A DNA stretch of 64,000 nt from Acidimicrobiales bacterium. GTDB taxonomy: Bacteria > Actinomycetota > Acidimicrobiia > Acidimicrobiales > Aldehydirespiratoraceae. The notes below the pieces were generated by a model. That model was given only the letters and a program-made list of their open reading frames with translations. It made no database searches and was not told where the DNA came from. The DNA lies in NCBI GenBank assembly GCA_029246685.1, contig JAQWMR010000015.1, positions 146,149-210,148 on the forward strand. Reading direction: 5' to 3'. Position numbers and translations under genes: made by a program. Below, piece by piece: positions 26,537-36,342 of this stretch (positions are counted from its first letter, which is position 1; each line of letters opens with the position of its first letter).

Positions 26537-27025
26537 TCAACCGCGGGTTGATTCCCCTGCCGTGAAGGCGAAAACGGTGGCAGACGTCACGTCTCGCAGC
26601 GTCTTCGGGTCGATCGGAAAACACGAGTCGTTCGTGCCGGCGGCGCCGTAGACGATCTCGTGCTCGAGCAGGTCGGGGTCCATGAACGTCGGCAAGGGAG
26701 CCGGGTGGCCGAACGGCGGCGTCCCCCCGATCGAGAAACCGGTCGCCTCCCGAGCCGTGTTGGCGTCGCTCATCGTCACGGAACCGCCCACGACCTTGGC
26801 GAGACGGTCGGTGTCCAGCCGATTGTGGCCGGCGGTCAGCGCGAGGAAGGGGCCGTCCGGGCCCACCACCACGAGCGACTTCGCGATCTGCGACACCTCA
26901 CAGCCCACGGCGATGGCAGCGTCTGCGGCCGTCCGGGTGCCCTCGGGGTAGAGCACGTAGTCGACGTCGACACCGAGTTCGGCCGCAGCGGCGCAGAACC
27001 GCTCGAGCGCGTCGGGCTTGGCCAT
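26537..27025 (-). CDS. YbaK/ProX-type aminoacyl-tRNA deacylase
   Basis: A 162-residue cytoplasmic editing-domain protein. It has ADAAIAVGCEVSQIAKSLVVV with the essential Lys, then LTAGHNRLDTDRLAKVVGG and the GFSIGGTPPFGH loop, all hallmarks of the YbaK/ProRS-INS family. Members hydrolyse mischarged tRNAs such as Cys- or Ala-tRNA(Pro). The ATG at 27025 overlaps the stop of the carotenoid oxygenase gene (TGATG). Confidence 0.92.
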   Translation of the reverse strand: MAKPDALERFCAAAAELGVDVDYVLYPEGTRTAADAAIAVGCEVSQIAKSLVVVGPDGPFLALTAGHNRLDTDRLAKVVGGSVTMSDANTAREATGFSIGGTPPFGHPAPLPTFMDPDLLEHEIVYGAAGTNDSCFPIDPKTLRDVTSATVFAFTAGESTRG

Positions 27026-28544
27026 CAGCTGTCCGCCGGCCACGTGCCGTGGAATCCGAACGGCACCCGTCGGGGCAGGTCGATCTCGGCGACGGGAACG
27101 GCGCCGACATCGGTCGCGTCGAGGATTACGAACGACGAACGGTCCGTGGCTTGATCCCAGATGAACGTGAGCAGCCATCCTTCGCCCTCGGCGCTGTCGG
27201 GTGGGTCGGGCACGAACAGCGCCTCGCCCGGTTGTCGTGCCGGGCCCGGTGTCCAGCGATCCAGCTCGCCGGTGGCGACGTCGAGCGCGGCAAGCCCGGG
27301 GAACTCGAGATTGCCGTCAGCGGTGTCGTGCGTCTCCGTGTACCAGGCGACGGAATGGGCCCGCCCAGTCACCCGGTGATCGATCTCAGGGAAGTCGATG
27401 GAGAGCTCACTGACCTGCTCGGTCGTCCACGTGAGCTCGTCACCGCCGGTGCCGATCGTCCACCGGTTGAGGAGCGACGGGCTGTCATTGATGTCGTTGT
27501 CGTTGAACACGGATGGAATCCGAGAAACGTCGAGAACGATCCGATCGTCGTCGCGGTACGCGTTCGTGCCGTGGAACACGTAGCCGTTGTCGATCTCGAC
27601 CCAACGCATCTCGGCAGCCGGGCCGCCCAGGGGCATGACACCGACGAGCGAGCCGCAGGACGCGTCCCACGTGAACGGATTCACGGCGCCTGCGGCGGCT
27701 GCGGCGAGGTCGAACACCACCGGGAACTCCCAGAAGACGACGTCGCGGTCGGTGATCGCGAAGTCGTGGATCATCGTCCCGGCCGACACCGCGATCTCTT
27801 CCTTCACGAGGAGCTCGCTGCCATCGTCGGAGGCGACGTAGTAGGTGAGATAGGGCGGGGTGAACCCGTAGCCGAAAAGTGGAGCAGCCCGGTGGACGGA
27901 TCCACCTTCGGGTGCGCGGTGACGTTCGAGCCGAGCGAACCGTCTGCGCCGGAGATGTCGACGGGCTCGATGGTCGCGAGGTTCGACGGGTCGATCTCAT
28001 ACGGCCAGCCGACCTCGCCGAGGCTCAGCAGCCGATCGCCGTAGGCGAACATGCTGACGTTGGACTGTGTCTCGCCACTCCCGGGTGGCGCAGCGAAGTC
28101 GCCGAATTCCCGGCCGTCTTGGAGGAACGGCGTGTCGATATAGCGGTTGTGGTACCAGCTGGCCTCGCCGTTCTCGATGCGGATGCCGTGCACCATCCCG
28201 TCACCGAAGAACCAGTGCGGCGAGTTCCCCGAACTCGGGTTCGACCCGTTGCGGGCGCAGAGGCCGCTCAGCGTCGGCGGGATCGCACCGCGGACCTCCA
28301 GTTCGGTCAGGCGCACTTCGTCAGCAACGGGGGCGAAGCCGCCCTGCAACCAGTACGGCGTCGTGGAGTCGTAGCCGAGGGTTGTGGTCGTGACCAGCGG
28401 AGCGGTGGTCGACGTCGCGGCCGCGGTAGTCGTCGGCGCGGTAGTTGTGGTTGCCGGTGCGGACGTCACGTCGTCGGCACAGCCGGCCAGAGCAATACCC
28501 CCGCCGAGGGCTGCTCCCCCGGCGAGAAACGTACGGCGATCCAC
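27025..28544 (-). pseudogene. Carotenoid oxygenase (Tat-exported lipoprotein type) with a frameshift
   Basis: Two adjoining frames together make a full carotenoid cleavage oxygenase of about 505 residues. The N-terminus has a twin-arginine lipoprotein signal (MDRRTFLAGGAAL, then LAGC) and a Thr-rich linker. All four iron-binding histidines appear in order: TAHPKVD, MIHDFAIT, YVFHGTNA and FGFHGTW. The first three quarters of the join are in frame until LLHF near 27879; continuing as FGYGFTPPYLTYYVAS requires one extra base in the A4 run (T4 on the coding strand) at 27875-27878. This is either a recent mutation or a homopolymer sequencing error. Confidence 0.85.
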
Positions 28545-30280
28545 TACCGGCGGCCGCGTACGAGCCGTCCGGGCCGAGCGCCCGTGTCCTCACCCTCGCG
28601 ACGAGTGACCTGACCGGCCACGATCGTCGCGACGTAGCCCTCAGCGGTCTGGATAAGCCGACGTCCGCCAGCGGGAAGGTCGTGGACCAACTCCGGCGTG
28701 CGCAAGGCGATCCGATCGTGATCGATCACGTTGAGATCGGCCCGTTGACCCACCTCGATCGTGCCCCGATCGGTCATTCCGAACAGCGCGGCGGTGTCCT
28801 TGGTCTGCTTGCGCACAACCCACTCGAGAGGAAGCTGTTCGCCTCGAGAACGATCGCGCGTCCAGTGGGCGATCATCGTCGTTGGCAGTGACGCGTCGCA
28901 GATGAGGCCGCAGTGGGCGCCGCCGTCGCCGAGTCCGACCACGGCTTGCGGATGTGTCAGCTGCTCCCGGATGACGTCGTGGTTGCTGTCGACGTAGTTG
29001 TAGAGCGGAAGCATGAGCAGCGCCTTGCCGCCCTCAGCACAGAAGGCGTCGTAGGCGGCCTCCTCGGGCGACACGCCCGCGACCTCCGCGAGGCCGGCCA
29101 CCGAGCGGTCAGGCGTCGGCTCATAGTCCGGCGGGTCGCCCAGCACGTAGAGAGAGTCGAGCATTCCGGCTGCGAGCATCGCGATGCCCTCGTTGATCAG
29201 GCCCTTGCCCTCGCCGTTCTCTTCGCTGAGGATCGCGGCCTTCACCTCCGGCTTGCGCAGCTCCACAATGCGTTCGGCAATCGGGAGATCGCCGATCGCC
29301 TGGTAGCTCGGGCGAAGCATGAATGGGTGGCCGGTATCGAAGCCGATGAGGACGCCGAAGGGGCGTCCTGCGACCTGCGGGTGAAGCTGCGCGCCCTCGT
29401 CGACCGCCGCGAGCGAGGCGTCCATCTGCTCTCGCCAGAGGTCAGGAGCAGCGGGGACCTGGAGCATGGCGAAGGTGACCGGCTGGCCGGTTTCGGCCGA
29501 CAGCCGCCGCATCCAGTCGACTTCCTTCATCGGGGCGACGAGGTCAAGCCCAGCCGCGCCCGCCGGCGCCAGTTCGAACACACCGCCGCCGCCGTCGCGC
29601 AACGCACGACCCATCGCGAACAGCTCGTCCTCCGCGGCGAAGGTGCCCGGCACGGGCTCGCCGTCCATTGCTCGATGGCCGATCGTCCGAGACGTGGAGA
29701 CACCCAGCGCTCCTGCGGCGATCGCTTCCTGCACGATCTCGGCCATCGCCTCGATCTCCTCGGGCGACGCATCCTCGTTCTTGGCGCCCCGCTCCCCCAT
29801 CACGTAGGCGCGCACGGATCCATGGGGGATCTGCGTGCCGACGTCGACGGACCACTGGCGCTTGTCGAGCGAATCGAGATACTCGGGGAAGGTCTCCCAG
29901 TCCCAGTCGATGCCCTCGCTCAGGGCGGCGCCAGGAATGTCTTCCACGCCTTCCATCAGCTGAACGAGCCAGCTCTCCGAGCCTGGACGGACGGGCGCGA
30001 AGCCGACGCCACAGTTGCCCATGACGAGCGTGGTCACGCCGTGCAGCGACGTCGGTTCGAGCGTCTCGTCCCACGTGACCTGACCGTCGTAGTGGGTGTG
30101 GACGTCGACGAACCCGGGGGTGACGAGCAGGCCGGTCGCATCGATGACCTCGGCTGCCTCGCCGTCGAGGTCGGACCCGACCGCAACGATGACGCCATCG
30201 GTGATGGCGATGTCGGCTTGGCGCCGATCGGTGCCGGTGCCGTCGACAACGGTGCCGTTGGTGATCAGGAGGTCGTACAT
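28544..30280 (-). CDS. N-acyl-D-amino-acid deacylase-family amidohydrolase (copy 2)
   Basis: A 578-residue zinc amidohydrolase. The metal site HxH is His61-x-His63 (FVDVHTHYDGQ), with GNCGVGFAP and the C-terminal GDGGAHCGLICDAS and GTIEVGQRADLNVID segments typical of D-aminoacylases and dihydroorotase-like enzymes. The ATG at 30280 gives the family start YDLLITNGTVVDGTG. It overlaps the carotenoid oxygenase start by one base and lies 8 bp downstream of a close paralogue, clearly a tandem duplication. The true substrate is unknown. Confidence 0.9.
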   Translation of the reverse strand: MYDLLITNGTVVDGTGTDRRQADIAITDGVIVAVGSDLDGEAAEVIDATGLLVTPGFVDVHTHYDGQVTWDETLEPTSLHGVTTLVMGNCGVGFAPVRPGSESWLVQLMEGVEDIPGAALSEGIDWDWETFPEYLDSLDKRQWSVDVGTQIPHGSVRAYVMGERGAKNEDASPEEIEAMAEIVQEAIAAGALGVSTSRTIGHRAMDGEPVPGTFAAEDELFAMGRALRDGGGGVFELAPAGAAGLDLVAPMKEVDWMRRLSAETGQPVTFAMLQVPAAPDLWREQMDASLAAVDEGAQLHPQVAGRPFGVLIGFDTGHPFMLRPSYQAIGDLPIAERIVELRKPEVKAAILSEENGEGKGLINEGIAMLAAGMLDSLYVLGDPPDYEPTPDRSVAGLAEVAGVSPEEAAYDAFCAEGGKALLMLPLYNYVDSNHDVIREQLTHPQAVVGLGDGGAHCGLICDASLPTTMIAHWTRDRSRGEQLPLEWVVRKQTKDTAALFGMTDRGTIEVGQRADLNVIDHDRIALRTPELVHDLPAGGRRLIQTAEGYVATIVAGQVTRREGEDTGARPGRLVRGRR

Positions 30281-30288
30281 GGGGCTCC

Positions 30289-32034
30289 TCAGGAGGTCGC
30301 GCGGACGAGTCGGCCGGGCCGCGCCCCGGTATCGGTGTCGTCGCGGCATGTGACCACACCGCTGACGATCGTGGCTTTGTAGCCACAGGCGAACTGGACG
30401 AACCGCTTGCCGCCCGCCGGAAGATCGCGGGCGACCTTCGGCGGTTCGAGCGTCAGGTTCTCGAGGTCGACCACGTTGATGTCGGCCTTGGCGCCGACCT
30501 CGAGCGTTCCTCGGTCAGCGAATCCGAACAGGCGGGCCGTGTCGTGGGTCTGCTTCTTAACGATGAACTCCAGCGGCAGCTTCTCGCCGCGGCTGCGATC
30601 ACGTGCCCAGTGCGTCAGCAGCCAGGTGGGCTGCGAGGCGTCGCAGATCACACCGCAATGTGCGCCGCCATCGGAGAGGCCGATGACGCCAGCGGGATGC
30701 GTGAGCATTTCGCGGAGCGCATCGCCGTTACCGTCGGCGTAGTTGAGGAACGGGAAGAGCAGCAGGGTACGACCGTCGTCCTCGAGCAGCATGTCGTAGA
30801 GCAGATCCTCGACCTCGCGCCCCATGCCCTCAGCGATGGCCTTGATCGTGCGGTCCGGGCCCGGCTCGTAGTCGGGCGGGTCGCCGAGCACGTAGATCCG
30901 ATGCATCGACCCGAGGATGAACTGCGAGAACGGGTTGTCGGTATCCGGGACCTCCGAGAGGATCGCCGCCCGCCGCTCGGGCCGACCGAGTTCGGCGACG
31001 AGTTCGTCCAGCGGCAGATCTGCGATCTCGTCAAAGCTCGGCCGCTGTCGCCACGGGCTGAGGCCTTCGAGTCCGAGAAGAATGCCGTTGAGCCGACCAG
31101 CGATCTGGGGATGCAGCGACGCACCCTCCTCGACCGCGGCGATCGAGCGGTCCATCAGCTCCTTCCAGAGCTGGGGCTCGTCGTTGATCTGGACGAGGAC
31201 GAACGAGACCGGCACGCCGGTGTCCTTCGAGATCTTCACCATCCAGTCGACTTCCTTGTGCGGCGCGACGACGTCCTCGCCGGCCGATCCCATCGGCGCG
31301 AGTTCGAGCAGTCCGTGGCCGGCATCGGCACAGCCGCGGGCGAGGCCGTACAACTCGTCTTCGGCAGCAAACGTGCCCGGCACGGGCTCGCCGTCCATCG
31401 CCGTGTGGGCGATCGTTCGCGAGGTCGAGACCCCGAGGGCGCCGGCTTCCACGGCTTCGCGGACGATGCCGCGCATCGCCTCGATCTCCTCGGCATTCGC
31501 TGCTTCGTTCTTGGCGCCTCGCTCCCCCATGACATATGAGCGAACTGCGCCGTGCGCGATCAAGCAGCCGACGTCCATCCCCCACGCGCGCCCATCGAGA
31601 TTGTCGAGGTATTCGGGGAAGGTCTCCCACGTCCAGTCGATGCCTTCGCTCAGCGCGGCTCCAGGGATGTCCTCGACGCCCTCCATCAGCTGGATGAGCC
31701 AGTCCTCGGTGCCCGGCTTCACCGGCGCGAAGCCGACACCGCAGTTGCCTGTGACGATCGTGGTCACGCCGTGGGAAGCGGACGGTTCGAGCACCGGATC
31801 CCACGTGACCTGACCGTCGTAGTGCGTGTGCACATCGACGAAGCCCGGGATGACAATGCAGTCGGTGGCGTCGATCACCTCGTCGGCCTCGGCGCGGCCG
31901 AGATCGCCGACTGCGGCCACCACGCCGTCACGCACGCCGACATCGGCGACGTGGCGGTCGGCGCCCGTCCCGTCGACGACGGTGCCGTTACGGATGAGAA
32001 GGTCGAACCTCGTGCTGTCAGCTTCCGCGTTCAT
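30289..32034 (-). CDS. N-acyl-D-amino-acid deacylase-family amidohydrolase (copy 1)
   Basis: A 581-residue paralogue of the following gene with the same layout: DLLIRNGTVVDGTGADR, FVDVHTHYDGQ, GNCGVGFAPVKPGTEDW, GDGGAHCG replaced by SDGGAHCGVICDAS, and a shared ending DTGARPGRLVR. Long stretches such as MEGVEDIPGAALSEGIDW are identical in both. Divergence elsewhere suggests an old duplication with separate substrates. It is first in the run of minus-strand genes toward the carotenoid oxygenase. Confidence 0.9.
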   Translation of the reverse strand: MNAEADSTRFDLLIRNGTVVDGTGADRHVADVGVRDGVVAAVGDLGRAEADEVIDATDCIVIPGFVDVHTHYDGQVTWDPVLEPSASHGVTTIVTGNCGVGFAPVKPGTEDWLIQLMEGVEDIPGAALSEGIDWTWETFPEYLDNLDGRAWGMDVGCLIAHGAVRSYVMGERGAKNEAANAEEIEAMRGIVREAVEAGALGVSTSRTIAHTAMDGEPVPGTFAAEDELYGLARGCADAGHGLLELAPMGSAGEDVVAPHKEVDWMVKISKDTGVPVSFVLVQINDEPQLWKELMDRSIAAVEEGASLHPQIAGRLNGILLGLEGLSPWRQRPSFDEIADLPLDELVAELGRPERRAAILSEVPDTDNPFSQFILGSMHRIYVLGDPPDYEPGPDRTIKAIAEGMGREVEDLLYDMLLEDDGRTLLLFPFLNYADGNGDALREMLTHPAGVIGLSDGGAHCGVICDASQPTWLLTHWARDRSRGEKLPLEFIVKKQTHDTARLFGFADRGTLEVGAKADINVVDLENLTLEPPKVARDLPAGGKRFVQFACGYKATIVSGVVTCRDDTDTGARPGRLVRATS

Positions 32035-32075
32035 GGATCAAAGCTTAGAACGCCGTCCGACCGAGGGCCGAACCC

Positions 32076-33016
32076 TCAGGCGGGCAGAATCATCGTGGCC
32101 GGGATCGCCATGTCGAACGTGTCGTTGCACAGCGAGACATCACCGGTTTCCAGGCCGAGCGTGAACCAGGCCTGCCGCTGGTCGACGGATCCGTGCGTCC
32201 AGTTGTGCGGCGTCACCTGCTGACCGGCGGACTCCTGAATTCGGTCGTCACCCACCGCTTCGGCTGCCCGCAATCCCTCGGCGATGTCGCCTCGCTCGAG
32301 CGTGACGTCGGACGACGCGGGCCGCCGCTCTGCGACGTTCGCCCACGTCCCTGCCAGACAGTCAGCCCGAAGCTCGAGACGGATCGTCAACCCATTGACG
32401 GCCTCTTGTGACGACGCGTTCTGTTACTCGGCGCGAACATCGCCGGACACGCCCGTCACGGTCTGGACGTGGTGGGCAACCTCGTGGGCGATCACATACG
32501 CCTGGGCGAAGTCTCCACCCGCGCCGAACTGGGGCCCCGCAAGCACGTCGAAGAACGACTGATCCAGGTACACGTGCTCGTCGGCCGGGCAATAGAAAGG
32601 TCCGGTGGCGGCCGTGGCGAAGCCGCAACCGCCCGTCTCGACGTTGTCGAGAAAGATCACCATCGTGGCGCGCCGATAGCCCGGCAGCGTCGACTCCCAG
32701 TAGTCCTGTACGTCGGTGAAGACCGCTCCAAGGAACCGGTTCTCCTCGGCGACATCACCGGACGAATCGCCGGTGGTGCCGGTCCCATCGCCGAGCGAGG
32801 CCGGAAGGCCTCCGCCCTCGCCGCCGCTGAGCAATGCGAAAACCACGACCACGATGATTCCGAGAATCCCGGCGCCGCCGACGCCGGCTCCGGCCTTGCC
32901 ACCGCGGCTCATCGGCGTCGGGAAGGGAAGCCCCGCTCCACTTCCACGGCGGCCGAGCGGGCCCTGCCCCGGTACTCCACATCGCGCACTCGGGCGCCGC
33001 GCCGTATCTTGACCAC
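32076..33016 (-). pseudogene. Neutral zinc metallopeptidase (YpfJ family) with frameshift and in-frame stop
   Basis: The product is a single-pass membrane metallopeptidase of the YpfJ/DUF2342-unrelated neutral zinc type: membrane helix GILGIIVVVVFALLSG, CPADEHVYLDQSFF, and HEXXH in VIAHEVAHHVQ, then RLELRADCLAGTWAN. Two lesions break it. A TAA at 32424-32426 sits where homologues usually have Gln (VRA-stop-QNAS). Near the N-terminus, VRDVEYRG and QGPLGRRGSG join only if one G is added to the G4 run at 32967-32970. A strong AGGAGG fixes the GTG start at 33016. It is a fresh pseudogene or carries sequence errors. Confidence 0.8.
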
Positions 33017-33022
33017 CGTTGT

Positions 33023-33028
33023 CCTCCT
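33023..33028 (-). promoter_or_regulatory. Shine-Dalgarno fixing the metallopeptidase start
   Basis: AGGAGG on the minus strand lies 6 bp before the GTG at 33016. It shows that translation begins in the frame that is later shifted, rather than at an internal ATG. Confidence 0.75.
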
Positions 33029-33043
33029 GATCCGCGCTCGACC

Positions 33044-33589
33044 CTAGGCACCGAGCAGCGCGGCGAGGCCTGTCAGGTCTCGGTCGAGACGAGCCGCCGT
33101 CGCCCGATAGATATCGAGCGGCTCGCCCGCCGGGTCCGCCACTTCTTCCGCGGGCCGGCCGATCGTCGGCCCGGTCCGACTCGCCCCGATCGCAACGATC
33201 CGGTCGACCATCGATCGTTTCGCCATCGCCTCGCCCTCCTGCGCCGAGCCGCGCAACAAACGCACGAGCTCTCCGGGAAGGAAGACGTGCGGCGCAAGGG
33301 ATTTGTCGCGAGCAACGACGGCACCGGCGTGATCTCGCGTCATCGCAAGGACGAGATCCACCTCGAGCTGATCTGGCGCGAGCTTGCGGCTTCGATGCGC
33401 GGACAGATCGAGACCCATCTCGCCCATCACCGAGACCGCGTGGGGCGTGGCGCCTCGTTCGGCCCAACCGAGCGTGCCGGCCGACGCGACCATCGCGTCC
33501 ACGCCGTGGTCCGCGAGACGAGCGGCGAGCAGGACTTCCGCCATCGGCGAACGGCACGTGTTGCCGGTGCACACCGTGAGGACCCGCAA
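33044..33589 (-). CDS. Low-molecular-weight protein tyrosine phosphatase-family protein
   Basis: A phosphatase of about 181 residues with the P-loop CTGNTCRS (C-x5-R-S) right at the N-terminus (RVLTVCTGNTCRSPMAEVLLAARL) and the general-acid Asp in VADPAGEP near the C-terminus. Thioredoxin-coupled arsenate reductases share this fold but need extra cysteines, which are absent here. A TTG at 33589 gives the family start; an ATG at 33692 in the same frame would add 34 unconserved residues. It is divergent from the CaiB/BaiF gene. Confidence 0.85.
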   Translation of the reverse strand: MRVLTVCTGNTCRSPMAEVLLAARLADHGVDAMVASAGTLGWAERGATPHAVSVMGEMGLDLSAHRSRKLAPDQLEVDLVLAMTRDHAGAVVARDKSLAPHVFLPGELVRLLRGSAQEGEAMAKRSMVDRIVAIGASRTGPTIGRPAEEVADPAGEPLDIYRATAARLDRDLTGLAALLGA

Positions 33590-33748
33590 TCGAGCAACGC
33601 CCAAGGAAGGCGCACCAGCGGGCGCCACATTGTTGGCCACACGATTCTTCGACACTTGCGATTCGGCAGACACAGCGCCACACGATGGCATGGCCACCGT
33701 CTGAGGTGGTACACCGAGCGAGTCGAATTGCGACCCGAGGAGACAGAC

Positions 33749-34963
33749 ATGCCAGGACCGCTCGAAGGAGTGAAGGTCGTCGAACTCGGCGTCTGGGTTG
33801 CCGGGCCCGCCGCCGGCGGAATCCTCGCCGACTGGGGTGCTGATGTCATCAAGGTCGAACCGCTGACCGGCGACCCGGCCCGAACGTTCCAGCGCATGCT
33901 CGGCGCCGACATGCCGACGAACCCTGTCTTCGAGAACGACAACCGCTCGAAGAAGTCCATCGCGCTCGATCTGTCCACCGATGACGGCCTCGCGATCGCG
34001 AAGGAACTGATCGCCGATGCGGACGTGTTCGTGACCAACGTGCGGCTCGGCGGCCTCGACCGGCTGGGCCTCGACTCCGACACGCTGTTGGCCGAGAACC
34101 CACGTCTGATCTACGCCGCGATCACGGGCTTCGGGCTCGAGGGTCCGGACAAGGACAAGGCGGGCTACGACATCGCTGCGTTCTGGGCGCGATCCGGCAT
34201 CGCCCATCTCCTCACGCCAGAGGGTGAGCACCCGCCGTTCCAGCGCGGCGGCATGGGCGATCACAACGCCGGGCTTGCCGGCGCAGCCGCCATCTCCGCC
34301 GCCCTTTACAGCCGCGAGAAGACGGGCGAGGGTCAGCTCGTCTCCACCTCGCTGTTCCGAGAAGGCGTCTTCACCATCAGCTTCGACCTCTCGATCACCG
34401 TCGGCTGGGGGCTCACGCTCGGCACCGGTCGGCGCGAGACGATGCACAACCCATCCACCAATAACTACGTGACGGCGGACGGTCGACGGTTCTGGGTCGT
34501 CGGCCTCGAGGCGGACCGTCACTGGCCGCCGATGGCTCGCGTGGCGGGGCATCCCGAATGGATCGAGGACCCACGATGGGCGACCGCCATGGACCGAGCC
34601 GTCAACGGTGGAGATCTGATCGCCGAACTCGACAAGATCTTCGCCGGCAAGACGCTGGACGAGTGGGTTGAGGTGTTCGACACCGAGCCGGACTTCTTCT
34701 GGGCCCCGGTCAATTCGCCCGACGACCTCCTCGCTGATCCGCAGTTCCACGCGTCAGGCGCGCTGATCGAAGTGCCCGACGGGGCGAGCGGCACGACGAT
34801 GATCGCGACGCCCTGCGACTTCGCCGGCACGCCGTGGGAAGCGCGGAGCCTGGCTCCGCAACTCGGGGAGCACACCGAGGAGATCCTGAGCGGCATGGGC
34901 CGCGGTGACGACATTGCTGCCCTGGCCGCGGCCGGAGCGGTCGGTCTTCCCGCCACACTGTAA
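33749..34963 (+). CDS. CaiB/BaiF-family CoA transferase
   Basis: Class III CoA-transferase of 404 residues that moves CoA between carboxylic acids. It starts MPGPLEGVKVVELGVWVAGP, followed by ADWGADVIKVEPLTGDPAR, NRSKKSIALDLSTDDG, and TGFGLEGPDKDKAGYDIAAFW with the expected Asp region. A ribosome site (GAGGAG) precedes the ATG at 33749. The genes that follow are tightly spaced (a secreted hypothetical protein and a thioesterase), suggesting one transcript. Confidence 0.94.
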   Translation: MPGPLEGVKVVELGVWVAGPAAGGILADWGADVIKVEPLTGDPARTFQRMLGADMPTNPVFENDNRSKKSIALDLSTDDGLAIAKELIADADVFVTNVRLGGLDRLGLDSDTLLAENPRLIYAAITGFGLEGPDKDKAGYDIAAFWARSGIAHLLTPEGEHPPFQRGGMGDHNAGLAGAAAISAALYSREKTGEGQLVSTSLFREGVFTISFDLSITVGWGLTLGTGRRETMHNPSTNNYVTADGRRFWVVGLEADRHWPPMARVAGHPEWIEDPRWATAMDRAVNGGDLIAELDKIFAGKTLDEWVEVFDTEPDFFWAPVNSPDDLLADPQFHASGALIEVPDGASGTTMIATPCDFAGTPWEARSLAPQLGEHTEEILSGMGRGDDIAALAAAGAVGLPATL

Positions 34964-34966
34964 GAC

Positions 34967-35551
34967 GTGTGGTGGACCGAACTCCGAAGCCTTCTGGCGG
35001 TCGCGCTCGTCCTTGGTGGGATCGCGTTCGCATGGACGCGTATCGAGAACCGACCGGTCAAGGTGATCGACCTGGCCTCGACCACCACAACGACGATAAC
35101 GACGACCGAACCGCCCCCCACCACGGTTGACCAGGACGCCCGCAACGCCGCGATCTGTGACCACGCCCGCGCCCTCGCCGAGGACCTCGTGGCGCTGCCT
35201 GGAGACGCCGGGCCCGGTCCGGTCGCCCGTCTCGCTCTCGACTTCTGGCGTCGGGTCGAGGCACTCTCCGTCGGCGGCGCCCGAGCGGAGGTGACGGCGG
35301 TCGTCAGGTACTACGAGGACTATCTCGAGACGGCCGCGCCGTTCGACTTCAGCACCACGAAGATCATTCTCGAAGGCGACAAGGAGAAGCTGCAGCAGCT
35401 CCTCACCCGGCCCGCCCCCGGCCTGGACGAGTCACGGCAGCTGATCGGCCTCTTCTGCGGAGTGGATCCGCCGAACAAGCCGTCCATGGGCGCCACCGCT
35501 TTCGACGACCTCGAAGATCGACTTCTTGATCCCGACGACGAGGACGAGTGA
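34967..35551 (+). CDS. Membrane-anchored hypothetical protein
   Basis: A 194-residue protein with an N-terminal membrane helix (LLAVALVLGGIAFAW), a Thr/Pro-rich linker (TTTTTITTTEPPPTT) and an extracytoplasmic helical domain with two cysteines (AAICDHA and LFCGVDPP). I recognise no family. It starts with a GTG 3 bp after the CoA-transferase stop and its own stop overlaps the thioesterase start, so it is cotranscribed with both. Confidence 0.75.
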   Translation: MWWTELRSLLAVALVLGGIAFAWTRIENRPVKVIDLASTTTTTITTTEPPPTTVDQDARNAAICDHARALAEDLVALPGDAGPGPVARLALDFWRRVEALSVGGARAEVTAVVRYYEDYLETAAPFDFSTTKIILEGDKEKLQQLLTRPAPGLDESRQLIGLFCGVDPPNKPSMGATAFDDLEDRLLDPDDEDE

Positions 35552-36321
35552 CCTACCCACCCGAACACCATCTGCTCCGCGATCTCGGCTTCGACGGCGA
35601 GCACGGCCCCGATCGGGCCCGCAATCGCATCGAGATCACCGACGGCCTGCACGGCTCACAAGGCGTCCGGCTCGGCGTGTTGGCCACCATGGTCGACGTC
35701 ACCGGCGCCAGCATCGCCTTGCGGTCGGTTCGGCCGGACTGGATCGCCACCGCCGACCTCGGCGTCCACGTACTCCGGCCCATCTCTGCCGGGTCGCTCC
35801 ATGTCGAGTGCTCGCCGCTGCGGGTCGGCATCGGATCGGTCGTCGTTCACGCCACGATCGAGGACGACGACGGCGCGCTCTGCGGTGTCGGCCGCATGGC
35901 GTTCGCCCGCATCCCTGGGTCCGCCACCAAGGCAGTCATCGAGGATGTTCCTGGCACCACCCGAGCAGGGCTCGACGGCGGCACACCGGTGACGGAGCCC
36001 ATCGCCGATCTGTGCGGCTTCGACGTGGTCGGACCGGGCCAGCTGCGACTCGAGAAGACGCCGTACATCCAGAACAGCTTCGGCACCGTCAACGGCGGCG
36101 TGATGGCGCTGGCGACGGAAACGGCCGCCGTGTCCGCTGCCGGGGGTGGACACGCCACAGATCTCAACATCCACTATCTCGAACAGGTTGGCGACGGGCC
36201 GATCGCGGTCACGGCAGAGGTACTCCGCGCCGACGCGGCCGCCTTCGTGAGTGTGCGAGTGCAAGACCGCTCTGATGGTCGCCTCGTCGCCGTCTGCGAC
36301 GTGACGGTCGAGCCGGACTGA
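35548..36321 (+). CDS. Double-hotdog acyl-CoA thioesterase-like protein
   Basis: A 257-residue protein with two PaaI-like hotdog domains. The first contains GVRLGVLATMVDVTGASIALRS and the second SFGTVNGGVMALATETAAVSAAG, each with the helix-plus-strand core of PaaI enzymes. N-terminal GDFxxN-type catalytic residues are not obvious in the first half, while NGGV in the second resembles an active-site segment. The GTG overlaps the preceding TGA (GTGA). With the CoA transferase upstream it probably handles acyl-CoA turnover. Confidence 0.82.
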   Translation: MTYPPEHHLLRDLGFDGEHGPDRARNRIEITDGLHGSQGVRLGVLATMVDVTGASIALRSVRPDWIATADLGVHVLRPISAGSLHVECSPLRVGIGSVVVHATIEDDDGALCGVGRMAFARIPGSATKAVIEDVPGTTRAGLDGGTPVTEPIADLCGFDVVGPGQLRLEKTPYIQNSFGTVNGGVMALATETAAVSAAGGGHATDLNIHYLEQVGDGPIAVTAEVLRADAAAFVSVRVQDRSDGRLVAVCDVTVEPD

Positions 36322-36342
36322 GCGCGGCGCCGTTGGTTCCGG

